The notes: a model not told the origin generated them from the sequence alone. A stretch of 29,169 nt of DNA from Mesostigma viride (GCA_009746045.1 RPFO01001758.1:150001-179169); one strand, 5' to 3'; positions 9,721 through 23,439 are shown, counted from the first letter of the stretch. A program made the numbers and translations.

Positions 9721-9912
9721 ATGGTTGCTTCCGCAGCAATTAAAATTTTTGCCGGCCCGACCATGCCGCTTTTATTATTCACGTTCACTAACTTCACTTT
9801 ACCCATTGCCACTGCCCAGCCTGGTGCGTTCGACGCGACGCTCGCCCCGCCCTGCATGCGAACTAAAATTTGGTACGGTTCGACCGGTCCAACTTTCCCC
9901 GTTCGACTTTAA
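9721..9912 (+). CDS. Signal-peptide-like ORF, unit 3 (63 codons, altered)
   Basis: Same start. The Arg-pair segment is replaced by AAIKIFAGPT through local indels that keep the frame. A 9-bp in-frame insertion lengthens the hydrophobic core (TFTNFTLPIATA). The frame ends at a TAA formed by the 104-bp insertion in block E, so the tail is truncated relative to unit 7. Confidence 0.25.
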   Translation: MVASAAIKIFAGPTMPLLLFTFTNFTLPIATAQPGAFDATLAPPCMRTKIWYGSTGPTFPVRL

Positions 9913-10011
9913 TTAGGATTCGCTGATACTCATTTCCCCTCTCACCTCTTTGGTCCATAATTGGCTAATAAAATATACCCATTTCCCCGAAAAAAACTTT
10001 CCCCGTTCGAC
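9891..10011 (+). mobile_element. Retroposon-like insertion of about 104 bp in unit 3
   Basis: AACTTTCCCCGTTCGAC occurs at 9891-9907 and again at 9995-10011, enclosing sequence absent from the other six units. The insert has AATAAAATATAC near 9967 and ends in CCCCGAAAAAA just before the second direct repeat. A long target duplication with an A-tract at one end is characteristic of insertions made by a LINE-type reverse transcriptase. No pol III A/B box was recognised, so it is not assigned to a SINE family. It also truncates the signal-like ORF. Confidence 0.6.
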
Positions 10012-10449
10012 CTGAACACTTCAAGTCCGTATTTTTGTCAGGGTTCGAGGCGGGGGGGGCCAGCGGGAGCCCAAAATTTTCGGCTTCGTACGGCCCGTCC
10101 CAAGGCGGAGCCCCCTGCTTTTCACAGTTTCGAGCCGTTTTTTTTGCACGCTCCCCTTCTGAACACGTTCAGGTCAGTCAACTCGCAGAAATTGCGTGGG
10201 AAGTAGGCCGAACCGAAAATTGAACCAAAAACCTGTTCAGAAATGTGTTCGAACTCAATATTCGTTCAGTCTGAACACTTGAAATTTGCCGTTCAGTCTG
10301 AACCCTTAGTATTTGTAGTAGGATGTTTGCTTCGGCAACAAACTCTTTGCCCTGCCGTATATGCCCCCGGCATTTCTCGCGCATTTTGCTGAATTCGGCT
10401 TCCGTTCAGAACTGCTGACTCGATCTTAGGAGGGTGTGACGGCGTTCAG
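9901..10449 (+). repeat. Block E, unit 3: GTTCAG/CTGAAC cluster with insertion
   Basis: Same cluster. The first half-site is GTTCGAC, duplicated around the 104-bp insertion. The right part (TATTTGTAGTAGGATG and CTTCGGCAACAAACTC near 10311-10345) is a sequence variant shared only with the second E segment of unit 6. Confidence 0.85.
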
Positions 10450-10456
10450 GCCGGCG

Positions 10457-10879
10457 GTTACGGGCCGTAACTCGCGGCTCCGCAGGATTTCAGGATTGCC
10501 CTCGGGCGTGGGGGTGCGATCAGGCCGTACGGTACGGCGCCCGCGGCGATGTCAGGATGTTCGGGTTCTCCCTTGCGCAACACGATCGTAGTTAAGTAGT
10601 TGACAAGTTGGGGGCCCCTTCGGGGCCCGGACTTTTTGGCGCCTGAGCGGGCGATTGGCGCGTACACCCGCGGGGTGCGTCCTCGGGAACGCCGGCGCCA
10701 CGCGGGGCGCGCAGCGCGAAGGGGCAGTGGCCGAAGGCGCCGAGGCGGGGGGGCCAGCGGGAGCCATAAAATTTCGGCTTCGTACGGCCCGTCCGCAGGC
10801 GGAGCCCCCTGCTTTTCCCAGCTTCGAGCCGTTTCCTGGCACGCGCCCCGTCTGAACACGTTCAGGCAAGTCATCTCGC
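10457..10879 (+). repeat. Block F, unit 3: GC-rich palindrome block
   Basis: Palindromes at 10457-10471 and 10524-10538, hairpin at 10612-10628. The near-identity with unit 4 begins inside this block, at about 10566. Confidence 0.85.
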
Positions 10880-11928
10880 TAAAGGTCCACCGGGACGAAA
10901 TAATTACGTACATGCAAATTCGAGGGTATGGCGGTGCAGAAAACTGATTGGTGTAGGAGCATCGATGCATGGATTCGTTCCAAATATTGTAGGCATTTTT
11001 TATGAGTTATGGCTGGGATGAGTAGGTCATCCAGCAACATCTGGGTGTAGTTCGTGGCATGTTTCCCTACCCTTTTGGGAATGCCCTTGGGGCCAGGCCA
11101 GGTCAGAATATGCCGCCCTGGCCGGCCAAGCCGCTGGGGGCCTGACAGACCATATACAAGTCCCTATATGAGTGTGCTTTGGTCCCAGTATGGACACTAA
11201 ACGGTTTTAGGTTAGTTTGTGGACATTACCATGCAAGGTGCAACTGGCTCCTATTGTTAGGCGCGAGTTGGACACGATTTGAGGGCTAAAAGCTAAAACT
11301 GTTTGCTGACACTGCTAGCCCGCAACACACGTAGCGTAGGTGTCACACTTCATGTAGTGTTAAAGTTGGGGCATGATGCAGACAATGTTTGTTCCAACTC
11401 TGATTTATTATAATGAGTTGTCTTGAGCACTTCATAATGAGATTAGCACAGCTCATTTTAAGACACACCACCGCATCTTTATCAAACAATCCCATCCAAT
11501 TCCCAACTTCACCATGGAATGGCCATCAAATGTTAGCATGTGCACGATCGCTCATGCCCACTTAAAAATCACCTTAAGAAAGAAAGTTATGTATTCGCTA
11601 ACTTCTTTATAACCACCACCAGTATGGGGCAACCACAGGCCCTCACTGTGACCACTGTGACCACCGCAAGGGCACGCCATCACATGCAGCCATAAATGTA
11701 TCTAACGAAGCAAGGCCAGCTGGTATCCAGGCGGCATGTTGCCACCACACACGTCTCGGTTTCGGCGCGGTCACCCATCTTCATGTCCCTGCAAATATGC
11801 ACCCCATAACAACGTGTGACAACCCACAAGACCCCACGGTGCCCTTTTGCGGGATCGCAGGGCATGGCAGGGCATGTGCGTGTGTACCACCCCTACCTGC
11901 CTGCCCAACGCCCCACTCCCCATGCCCC
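10880..11928 (+). other. Block GH, unit 3: no gene seen
   Basis: Homologue of 2372-3391. It has private variants shared with unit 4: GACAGACCATATACAAG, CGTAGCGTAGG, GTGTTAAAG and GTTATGTATTCGC. No supported gene. Confidence 0.8.
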
Positions 11929-12221
11929 AAGTTTCATGGCTCGTGCCCCAGGTCCCCTGCCCCGTCCCACCTGCCCACTGTGCCCGTGCTTGTGACTTGC
12001 CTCTGACCACATCACGTGCAGGTCCCTGAGAGCCTGCCCCATGCCCCAGTCCCCACGACCTGTGACTCGTAGCGTCAGAAAGGCTCCCCCTGCCCCCTGC
12101 CGCCTGGACCCTGCCCCCCGCCCCCTCCCCCCTTCCCCCTGTCCCCACGCCCTCCTCCCTGTGGTGCCCCCGCTGGCTGGCTTCCCAATAATCACATCTC
12201 GTGCATGTGGCTGCCTTGCTT

Positions 12222-12459
<238 letters not shown>

Positions 12460-12835
12460 TGACCCATGCCACATACCCCACGGCCCAAGCCTCGTGCCCC
12501 ATGTCCCCTGCCACCCTGCCTGCCTACACATGCAAAGGAAAGTTTCATGGCTCGTGCCCCAGGTCCCTTGCCCCGTCCCACCTGCCCACTGTGCCCCTGC
12601 TTGTGACTTGCCTCTGACCACATCACGTGCAGGTGGCTGAGGGCCTGCCCCATGCCCCAGTCCCCACGACCTGTGACTCATAGCTTCAGAAAGGCTTCCC
12701 CTGCCCCCTGCCGCCTGGACCCTGCCCCCCGCCCCCTCCCCCTTCCCCCTGTCCCCATGCCCTCCTCCCTGTGGTGCCCCCGCTGGCTGGCTTGCCAATA
12801 ATCACATCTCGTGCATGTGGCTGCCTTGCTTGCTT

Positions 12836-12977
<142 letters not shown>

Positions 12978-13308
12978 CCATGCCACATACCCCACGCCCC
13001 AAGCCTCGTGCCCCATGTCCCCAAGTTTCATGGCTCGTGCCCCAGGTCCCCTGCCCCGTCCCACCTGCCCACTGTGCCCTTGCTTGTGTCTTGCCTCTGA
13101 CCACATCACGTGCAGGTGGCTGAGGGCCTGCCCCATGCCCCAGTCCCCATGACCTGTGACTCATAGCTTCAGAAAGGCTCCCCCTGCCCCCTGCCGCCTG
13201 GACCCTGCCCCCCGCCCCCTCCCCCTTCCCCCTGTCCCCATACCCTCCTCTGTGGTGCCCCCGCTGGCTGGCTTGCCAATAATCACATCTCGTGCATGTG
13301 GCTGCCTT

Positions 13309-13360
<52 letters not shown>
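13309..13360 (+). repeat. (CTGG)n microsatellite tract 8
   Basis: About 13 pure tetranucleotides, the same length and flanks as tracts 1 and 11. Confidence 0.96.
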
Positions 13361-13963
13361 CCTGACCCATGCCACATACCCCAAACCCCAAGCCTCGTGC
13401 CCCATGTCCCCTGCCAGCCTGCCTGTCTACACGTGCAAAGGAAACAAACATGGCCCCGCTGGCACAATGCAAAGCACACCTGGTTGATCAGGTAGCGGGC
13501 ACGCCAGTGTGCAAGCCAATGGGGCCTACGTTTGACAGCAAGTATGATGAATCCATGTAGAAAAATATGGCACAACACATGGTTGCCCACCTGCACGTAC
13601 AGCCCAGTAAAAATTCACGTGCAGCAAACTGTCTACCCATGCGTGAATTTGGCTTCAGCCCAGTAAAAATCTGCACAACACAAATATTGCACAGCCATTA
13701 GAGCAAGTCTAACTTTGGATATGCTGGATGGAAGCAATATAGCACAGCATGACACACCCCTAGTTGCTCACCTTCACCCATATAGCCCAGTGAAAACCCA
13801 CGTGCAAAGCAAGGCAGCTTATCACACGCAAAACCACCATCAACGTCAGGAAGCACAGCAGTCAACGGCTCCCAAAATCGGTGCATGAGAAATCATCCAT
13901 GAGCAATCATGGGCTTTCCCTGCCCAGTCTGTTCCAGAAGAAAGCAACACGGATAACGTGGCA

Positions 13964-14119
13964 ATGACATTCCCAAGGAGAATGAAGAGGACGCACCCCA
14001 CGGATACGACAATGGAAGACAGACTCTTCGTCCGGTATGTGCACGCTGCGACCAAGAAAATTCGTCTGGAAAAAAGGAAATTGCATAAGATTACGGTAAA
14101 CGTAAATCACATTAGATAA
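13964..14119 (+). CDS. 51-codon basic ORF, unit 4 (probable relic)
   Basis: Identical to the unit 1 frame, with Phe in EDRLFVRYV where non-alpha units have Leu. Confidence 0.22.
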   Translation: MTFPRRMKRTHPTDTTMEDRLFVRYVHAATKKIRLEKRKLHKITVNVNHIR

Positions 14120-14474
14120 AAGCAGATACATTGACCACATCTTTGACACAAATCGCCATCGCCAGCGTTCGTCCCGTGCCAAGCCATCCAGCGCTCAATC
14201 GCAACTGTCTATGGTGACACCAGACATTCGTTTGCCCCATCCCACGTCTTCCATGAACAGCAAAACTGATTTTACAAGGCGTGAAATACGTAAAACTGAA
14301 AAATGACGACACTGAAACAAAACAATCTGATGACGACGTTCAATTTCCAGGTCGCTGGCTATTATACAGCAAATGCCATAGCGACACGGACCTCTCCCAC
14401 GCAGGTTGCACGGGGTTGACGCCCCGCCAGCTCAGAAAGTTTCGTACGTACTCTTCCAATACAAAATTTTGATG

Positions 14475-14482
14475 TATAAAAG
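14475..14482 (+). promoter_or_regulatory. TATA box, unit 4
   Basis: TATAAAAG 77 bp before the ATG at 14552. Confidence 0.45.
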
Positions 14483-14551
14483 CCATGAATTCGCATTCCC
14501 CATCCCAATTTCACATGCTACGTCGCCCGCCATCGCCAGCCAGCAACAACT

Positions 14552-14689
14552 ATGGTTGCTTCCGCAGCACGTCGCTTTGTTTCATTAACATTTTTTGCCG
14601 CTTTTGTTATTCACGTTCACTTTACCCATTGCCACTGCCCAGCCTGGTGCGTTCGACGCGACGCTCGCCCCGCCCTGCATGCGAACTAA
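14552..14689 (+). pseudogene. Signal-peptide-like ORF, unit 4 (frameshifted)
   Basis: Identical to the broken copy in unit 1, with the same 11-bp loss. Confidence 0.35.
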
Positions 14690-14723
14690 AATTTGGTACG
14701 GTTCGACCGGTCCAACTTTCCCC

Positions 14724-15189
14724 GTTCAACCTGAACACTTCAAGTACGTATTCTTGTCAGGGTCCGAGGCGGGGGGGCCAGCGGGAGCCCGAAAATTTCA
14801 GTTTCGTACGGCCGTTAGGCGGGCTGAGCCCCCTGCATTTCACAGTTTCGAGCCGTTTTTTCCCATGCTCCCCGTCTGAACACGTTCAGTTCACTCATCT
14901 CGCAAAAAATTGCACGGAAATTGCGTGGGAAGTAGGCCGAACCGAATATTGAACAAAAAACCCGTTCAGAAATGTGTTCGAACTCAATTTTCGTTCAGTC
15001 TGAACACTCGAAATTTCCCGTTCAGTCTGAACCCTTAGTAAATCAAGTAGGATGTTTTGTAGATTTAGATTCGGCAAACAACATCCCCCCATCCGTATAT
15101 GCCCCCGGCATTTCTCGCGCATTTTGCTGAATTCGGTTTCTGTTCAGAACACCTCAGACTCGATCTTAGGAGGGTGTGACGGCGTTCAG
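14724..15189 (+). repeat. Block E, unit 4: GTTCAG/CTGAAC cluster
   Basis: Matches unit 1 except that a G-run near 14771 and a C-run near 15101 are each one base shorter. Confidence 0.85.
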
Positions 15190-15196
15190 GCCGGCG

Positions 15197-15621
15197 GTTA
15201 CGGGCCGTAACTCGCGGCTCCGCAGGATTTCAGGATTTGCCCTCGATCGTGGGGGTGCGATCAGGCCGTACGGTACGGCGCCCGCGGCGGTGTCAGGATG
15301 TTCGGGGTTCTCCCTTGCGCAACACGATCGTAGTTAAGTAGTTGACAAGTTGGGGGCCCCTTCGGGGCCCGGACTTTTTGGCGCCTGAGCGGGCGATTGG
15401 CGCGTACACCCGCGGGGTGCGTCCTCGGGAACGCCGGCGCCACGCGGGGCGCGCAGCGCGAAGGGGCAGTGGCCGAAGGCGCCGAGGCGGGGGGGCCAGC
15501 GGGAGCCATAAAATTTCGGCTTCGTACGGCCCGTCCGCAGGCGGAGCCCCCTGCTTTTCCCAGCTTCGAGCCGTTTCCTGGCACGCGCCCCGTCTGAACA
15601 CGTTCAGGCAAGTCATCTCGC
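15197..15621 (+). repeat. Block F, unit 4: GC-rich palindrome block
   Basis: Palindromes at 15197-15211 and 15265-15279, hairpin at 15354-15370. Its left part matches unit 5 and its right part matches unit 3, so it holds the exchange junction. Confidence 0.85.
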
Positions 15622-16670
15622 TAAAGGTCCACCGGGACGAAATAATTACGTACATGCAAATTCGAGGGTATGGCGGTGCAGAAAACTGATTGGTGTAGGA
15701 GCATCGATGCATGGATTCGTTCCAAATATTGTAGGCATTTTTTATGAGTTATGGCTGGGATGAGTAGGTCATCCAGCAACATCTGGGTGTAGTTCGTGGC
15801 ATGTTTCCCTACCCTTTTGGGAATGCCCTTGGGGCCAGGCCAGGTCAGAATATGCCGCCCTGGCCGGCCAAGCCGCTGGGGGCCTGACAGACCATATACA
15901 AGTCCCTATATGAGTGTGCTTTGGTCCCAGTATGGACACTAAACGGTTTTAGGTTAGTTTGTGGACATTACCATGCAAGGTGCAACTGGCTCCTATTGTT
16001 AGGCGCGAGTTGGACACGATTTGAGGGCTAAAAGCTAAAACTGTTTGCTGACACTGCTAGCCCGCAACACACGTAGCGTAGGTGTCACACTTCATGTAGT
16101 GTTAAAGTTGGGGCATGATGCAGACAATGTTTGTTCCAACTCTGATTTATTATAATGAGTTGTCTTGAGCACTTCATAATGAGATTAGCACAGCTCATTT
16201 TAAGACACACCACCGCATCTTTATCAAACAATCCCATCCAATTCCCAACTTCACCATGGAATGGCCATCAAATGTTAGCATGTGCACGATCGCTCATGCC
16301 CACTTAAAAATCACCTTAAGAAAGAAAGTTATGTATTCGCTAACTTCTTTATAACCACCACCAGTATGGGGCAACCACAGGCCCTCACTGTGACCACTGT
16401 GACCACCGCAAGGGCACGCCATCACATGCAGCCATAAATGTATCTAACGAAGCAAGGCCAGCTGGTATCCAGGCGGCATGTTGCCACCACACACGTCTCG
16501 GTTTCGGCGCGGTCACCCATCTTCATGTCCCTGCAAATATGCACCCCATAACAACGTGTGACAACCCACAAGACCCCACGGTGCCCTTTTGCGGGATCGC
16601 AGGGCATGGCAGGGCATGTGCGTGTGTACCACCCCTACCTGCCTGCCCAACGCCCCACTCCCCATGCCCC
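15622..16670 (+). other. Block GH, unit 4: no gene seen
   Basis: Matches 10880-11928 at a constant 4742-bp offset with no difference noticed. No supported gene. Confidence 0.8.
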
Positions 16671-16963
16671 AAGTTTCATGGCTCGTGCCCCAGGTCCCCT
16701 GCCCCGTCCCACCTGCCCACTGTGCCCGTGCTTGTGACTTGCCTCTGACCACATCACGTGCAGGTCCCTGAGAGCCTGCCCCATGCCCCAGTCCCCACGA
16801 CCTGTGACTCGTAGCGTCAGAAAGGCTCCCCCTGCCCCCTGCCGCCTGGACCCTGCCCCCCGCCCCCTCCCCCCTTCCCCCTGTCCCCACGCCCTCCTCC
16901 CTGTGGTGCCCCCGCTGGCTGGCTTCCCAATAATCACATCTCGTGCATGTGGCTGCCTTGCTT

Positions 16964-17213
<250 letters not shown>

Positions 17214-17589
17214 TGACCCATGCCACATACCCCACGGCCCAAGCCTCGTGCCCCATGTCCCCTGCCACCCTGCCTGCCTACACATGCAAAGGAAAGTTTC
17301 ATGGCTCGTGCCCCAGGTCCCTTGCCCCGTCCCACCTGCCCACTGTGCCCCTGCTTGTGACTTGCCTCTGACCACATCACGTGCAGGTGGCTGAGGGCCT
17401 GCCCCATGCCCCAGTCCCCACGACCTGTGACTCATAGCTTCAGAAAGGCTTCCCCTGCCCCCTGCCGCCTGGACCCTGCCCCCCGCCCCCTCCCCCTTCC
17501 CCCTGTCCCCATGCCCTCCTCCCTGTGGTGCCCCCGCTGGCTGGCTTGCCAATAATCACATCTCGTGCATGTGGCTGCCTTGCTTGCTT

Positions 17590-17735
<146 letters not shown>

Positions 17736-18066
17736 CCATGCCACATACCCCACGCCCCAAGCCTCGTGCCCCATGTCCCCAAGTTTCATGGCTCGTGCCC
17801 CAGGTCCCCTGCCCCGTCCCACCTGCCCACTGTGCCCTTGCTTGTGTCTTGCCTCTGACCACATCACGTGCAGGTGGCTGAGGGCCTGCCCCATGCCCCA
17901 GTCCCCATGACCTGTGACTCATAGCTTCAGAAAGGCTCCCCCTGCCCCCTGCCGCCTGGACCCTGCCCCCCGCCCCCTCCCCCTTCCCCCTGTCCCCATA
18001 CCCTCCTCTGTGGTGCCCCCGCTGGCTGGCTTGCCAATAATCACATCTCGTGCATGTGGCTGCCTT

Positions 18067-18118
<52 letters not shown>
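18067..18118 (+). repeat. (CTGG)n microsatellite tract 11
   Basis: About 13 pure tetranucleotides, identical in length to tracts 1 and 8. Confidence 0.96.
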
Positions 18119-18721
18119 CCTGACCCATGCCACATACCCCAAACCCCAAGCCTCGTGCCCCATGTCCCCTGCCAGCCTGCCTGTCTACACGTGCAAAGGA
18201 AACAAACATGGCCCCGCTGGCACAATGCAAAGCACACCTGGTTGATCAGGTAGCGGGCACGCCAGTGTGCAAGCCAATGGGGCCTACGTTTGACAGCAAG
18301 TATGATGAATCCATGTAGAAAAATATGGCACAACACATGGTTGCCCACCTGCACGTACAGCCCAGTAAAAATTCACGTGCAGCAAACTGTCTACCCATGC
18401 GTGAATTTGGCTTCAGCCCAGTAAAAATCTGCACAACACAAATATTGCACAGCCATTAGAGCAAGTCTAACTTTGGATATGCTGGATGGAAGCAATATAG
18501 CACAGCATGACACACCCCTAGTTGCTCACCTTCACCCATATAGCCCAGTGAAAACCCACGTGCAAAGCAAGGCAGCTTATCACACGCAAAACCACCATCA
18601 ACGTCAGGAAGCACAGCAGTCAACGGCTCCCAAAATCGGTGCATGAGAAATCATCCATGAGCAATCATGGGCTTTCCCTGCCCAGTCTGTTCCAGAAGAA
18701 AGCAACACGGATAACGTGGCA

Positions 18722-18877
18722 ATGACATTCCCAAGGAGAATGAAGAGGACGCACCCCACGGATACGACAATGGAAGACAGACTCTTCGTCCGGTATGTGC
18801 ACGCTGCGACCAAGAAAATTCGTCTGGAAAAAAGGAAATTGCATAAGATTACGGTAAACGTAAATCACATTAGATAA
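18722..18877 (+). CDS. 51-codon basic ORF, unit 5 (probable relic)
   Basis: Identical to the frames in units 1 and 4. Confidence 0.22.
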   Translation: MTFPRRMKRTHPTDTTMEDRLFVRYVHAATKKIRLEKRKLHKITVNVNHIR

Positions 18878-19232
18878 AAGCAGATACATTGACCACATCT
18901 TTGACACAAATCGCCATCGCCAGCGTTCGTCCCGTGCCAAGCCATCCAGCGCTCAATCGCAACTGTCTATGGTGACACCAGACATTCGTTTGCCCCATCC
19001 CACGTCTTCCATGAACAGCAAAACTGATTTTACAAGGCGTGAAATACGTAAAACTGAAAAATGACGACACTGAAACAAAACAATCTGATGACGACGTTCA
19101 ATTTCCAGGTCGCTGGCTATTATACAGCAAATGCCATAGCGACACGGACCTCTCCCACGCAGGTTGCACGGGGTTGACGCCCCGCCAGCTCAGAAAGTTT
19201 CGTACGTACTCTTCCAATACAAAATTTTGATG

Positions 19233-19240
19233 TATAAAAG
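19233..19240 (+). promoter_or_regulatory. TATA box, unit 5
   Basis: TATAAAAG 77 bp before the ATG at 19310. Confidence 0.45.
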
Positions 19241-19309
19241 CCATGAATTCGCATTCCCCATCCCAATTTCACATGCTACGTCGCCCGCCATCGCCAGCCA
19301 GCAACAACT

Positions 19310-19447
19310 ATGGTTGCTTCCGCAGCACGTCGCTTTGTTTCATTAACATTTTTTGCCGCTTTTGTTATTCACGTTCACTTTACCCATTGCCACTGCCCAG
19401 CCTGGTGCGTTCGACGCGACGCTCGCCCCGCCCTGCATGCGAACTAA
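19310..19447 (+). pseudogene. Signal-peptide-like ORF, unit 5 (frameshifted)
   Basis: Identical to the broken copies in units 1 and 4. Confidence 0.35.
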
Positions 19448-19481
19448 AATTTGGTACGGTTCGACCGGTCCAACTTTCCCC

Positions 19482-19949
19482 GTTCAACCTGAACACTTCA
19501 AGTACGTATTCTTGTCAGGGTCCGAGGCGGGGGGGGCCAGCGGGAGCCCGAAAATTTCAGTTTCGTACGGCCGTTAGGCGGGCTGAGCCCCCTGCATTTC
19601 ACAGTTTCGAGCCGTTTTTTCCCATGCTCCCCGTCTGAACACGTTCAGTTCACTCATCTCGCAAAAAATTGCACGGAAATTGCGTGGGAAGTAGGCCGAA
19701 CCGAATATTGAACAAAAAACCCGTTCAGAAATGTGTTCGAACTCAATTTTCGTTCAGTCTGAACACTCGAAATTTCCCGTTCAGTCTGAACCCTTAGTAA
19801 ATCAAGTAGGATGTTTTGTAGATTTAGATTCGGCAAACAACATCCCCCCATCCGTATATGCCCCCCGGCATTTCTCGCGCATTTTGCTGAATTCGGTTTC
19901 TGTTCAGAACACCTCAGACTCGATCTTAGGAGGGTGTGACGGCGTTCAG
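19482..19949 (+). repeat. Block E, unit 5: GTTCAG/CTGAAC cluster
   Basis: Matches unit 1 with no difference seen. Confidence 0.85.
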
Positions 19950-19956
19950 GCCGGCG

Positions 19957-20364
19957 GTTACGGGCCGTAACTCGCGGCTCCGCAGGATTTCAGGATTTGC
20001 CCTCGATCGTGGGGGTGCGATCAGGCCGTACGGTACGGCGCCCGCGGCGGTGTCAGGATGTTCGGGGTTCTCCCTTGCGCAACACGATCGTAGTTAAGTA
20101 GTTGACAAGTTGGGGGCCCCTTCGGGGCCCGGACTTTTTGGCGCCTGAGCGGGCGATTGGCGCGTACACCCGCGGGGTGCGTCCTCGGGAACGCCGGCGC
20201 CACGCGGGGCGCGCAGCGCGAAGGGGCAGTGGCCGAGGGCGCCGAGGCGGGGGGGCCAGCGGGAGCCATAAAATTTCGGCTTCGTACGGCCCGTCCGCAG
20301 GCGGAGCCCCCTGCTTTTCCCAGCTTCGAGCCGTTTCCTGGCACGTTCAGGCAAGTCATCTCGC
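19957..20364 (+). repeat. Block F, unit 5: GC-rich palindrome block
   Basis: Palindromes at 19957-19971 and 20025-20039, hairpin at 20114-20130. GGCCGAGGGC near 20231 is the first base difference seen from units 3 and 4. About 17 bp is lost near 20345. Confidence 0.85.
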
Positions 20365-21407
20365 TAAAGGTCCACTGGGACGAAATAATTACGTACATGC
20401 AAATTCGAGGCTATGGCGGTGCAGAAAACTGATTGGTGTAGGAGCATCGATGCATGGATTCGTTCCAAATATTGTAGGCATTTTTTATGAGTTATGGCTA
20501 GATGAGTAGGTCATCCAGCAACATCTGGGTGTAGTTCGTGGCATGTTTCCCTACCCTTTTGGGAATGCCCTTGGGGCCAGGCCAGGTCAGAATATGCCGC
20601 CCTGGCCGGCCAAGCCGCTGGGGGCCTGCCAGACCAAAGTCCCTATATGAGTGTGCTTTGGTCCCAGTATGGACACTAAACTGTTTTAGGTTAGTTTGTG
20701 GACATTACCATGCAAGGTGCAACTGGCTCCTATTGTTAGGCGCGAGTTGGACACGATTTGAGGGCTAAAAGCTAAAATTGTTTGCTGACACAGCTAGCCC
20801 GCAACACACGTAGCATAGGTGTCACACTTCATGTAGTGTTCAAGTTGGGGCATGATGCAGACAATGTTTGTTCCAACTCTGATTTATTATAATGAGTTGT
20901 CTTGAGCACTTCATAATGAGATTAGCACAGCTCATTTTAAGACACACCACCGCATCTTTATCAAACAATCCCATCCAATTCCCAACTTCACCATGGAATG
21001 GCCATCAAATGTTAGCATGTGCACGATCGCTCATGCCCACTTCAAAATCACCTTAAGAAAGAAAGTTTTGTATTCGCTAACTTCTTTATAACCACCACCA
21101 GTATGGGGCAACCACAGGCCCTCACTGTGACCACTGTGACCACCGCAAGGGCACGCCATCACATGCAGCCATAAATGTATCTAACGAAGCAAGGCCAGCT
21201 GGTATCCAGGCGGCATGTTGCCACCACACACGTCTCGGTTACGGCGCGGTCACCCATCTTCATGTCCCTGCAAATATGCACCCCATAACAACGTGTGACA
21301 ACCCACAAGACCCCACGGTGCCCTTTTGCGGGATCGCAGGGCATGGCAGGGCATGTGCGTGTGTACCACCCCTACCTGCCTGCCCAACGCCCCACTCCCC
21401 ATGCCCC
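20365..21407 (+). other. Block GH, unit 5: no gene seen
   Basis: Homologue with GTTATGGCTAGATGAG where the others have GCTGGGATGAG. It resembles units 1 and 6 more than units 3 and 4 (AAAATTGTTTGCTGACACAG). No supported gene. Confidence 0.8.
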
Positions 21408-21704
21408 AAGTTTCATGGCTCGTGCCCCAGGTCCCCTGCCCCGTCCCACCTGCCCACTGTGCCCCTGCTTGTGACTTGCCTCTGACCACATCACGTGCAG
21501 GTGGCTGAGGGCCTGCCCCATGCCCCAGTCCCCACGACCTGTGACTCATAGCTTCAGAAAGGCTCCCCCTGCCCCCTGCCGCCTGGACCCTGCCCCCCGC
21601 CCCTCCCCCTTCCCCCTGTCCCCATGCCCTCCTCCCTGTGGTGCCCCCGCTGGCTGGCTTGCCAATAATCACATCTCGTGCATGTGGCTGCCTTGCTTGC
21701 TGCT

Positions 21705-21845
<141 letters not shown>

Positions 21846-22217
21846 TTGACCCATGCCACATACCCCACGGCCCAAGCCTCGTGCCCCATGTCCCCTGCCA
21901 GCCTGCCTGCCTACACATGCAAAGGAAAGTTTCATGGCTCGTGCCCCAGGTCCCCTGCCCCGTCCCACCTGCCCACTGTGCCCCTGCTTGTGACTTGCCT
22001 CTGACCACATCACGTGCAGGTGGCTGAGGGCCTGCCCCATGCCCCAGTCCCCACGACCTGTGACTCATAGCTTCAGAAAGGCTCCCCCTGCCCCCTGCCG
22101 CCTGGACCCTGCCCCCGCCCCCTCCCCCCTCCCCCTGTACCCATGCCCTCCTCCCTGTGGTGCCCCCGCTGGCTGGCTTGCCAATAATCACATCTCGTGC
22201 ATGTGGCTGCCTTGCTT

Positions 22218-22433
<216 letters not shown>

Positions 22434-22852
22434 CCTAACCCATGCCACATACCCCACGCCCCAAGCCTCGTGCCCCATGTCCCCTGCCAGCCTGCCTGCC
22501 TACACAAGCAAAGGAAACAAACATGGCCCCGCTGGCACAATGCAAAGCACACCTGGTTGATCAGGTAGCGGGCACGCCTGCACAATGAGACATAAAAAAT
22601 ACACAGCCAGCAAAGAGAAATTCAGTGTGCAAGCCAATGGGGCCTACGTTTGACAGCAAATATGATGAATCCATGTAGAAAAATATGGCACAACACATGG
22701 TTGCCCGCCTGCACGTACAGCCCAGTAAAAATTCACGTGCAGCACAGCAGTCAACGACTCCCAAAATTGGTGCATGAGCAAGCATCCATGAGCAATCATG
22801 GGCTTTCCCTGCCCAGTCTGTTCCAGAAGAAAGCAACACGGATAACGTGGCA

Positions 22853-23008
22853 ATGACATTCCCAAGGAGAATGAAGAGGACGCACCCCACGGATACGACA
22901 ATGGAAGACAGACTCTTGGTCCGGTATGTGCACGCTGCGACCAAGAAAATTCGTCTGGAAAAAGGGAAATTGCATAAGATGACGGTAAACGTAAATCACA
23001 TTAGATAA
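22853..23008 (+). CDS. 51-codon basic ORF, unit 6 (probable relic)
   Basis: Shares LEKGKLHKM with unit 2 but keeps Met before EDRLL. Confidence 0.22.
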   Translation: MTFPRRMKRTHPTDTTMEDRLLVRYVHAATKKIRLEKGKLHKMTVNVNHIR

Positions 23009-23362
23009 AAGCAGATACGTTGACCACAACTTTGACACAAATCGCCATCGCCAGCGTTCGTCCCGTGCCAAGCAATCCAGCGCTCAATCGCCATTGTCTA
23101 TGGTGACACCAGACATTCGTTTGCCCCATCCCACGTCTTCCATGAACAGCAAAACTGATTTTACAAGGCGTGAAATACGTAAAACTGAAGAATGACGACA
23201 CTGAAACAAACAATCTGATGACGACGTTCAATTTCCAGGTCGCTGGCTATTGTACAGCAAATGCCATAGCGACACGAACCTCTCCCACGCAGGTAGCACG
23301 GGGTTGACGCCCCGCCAGCTCAGAAAGTTTCCAACGTACTCTTCCAATACAAACTTTTGACG

Positions 23363-23370
23363 TATAAAAG
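23363..23370 (+). promoter_or_regulatory. TATA box, unit 6
   Basis: TATAAAAG, here preceded by CG and not TG, 77 bp before the ATG at 23440. Confidence 0.45.
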
Positions 23371-23439
23371 CCAGGAATTCGCATTCACCATCCCGATTTC
23401 ACATGCTACGTCGCCCGCCATCGCCAGCCAGCAACAACT

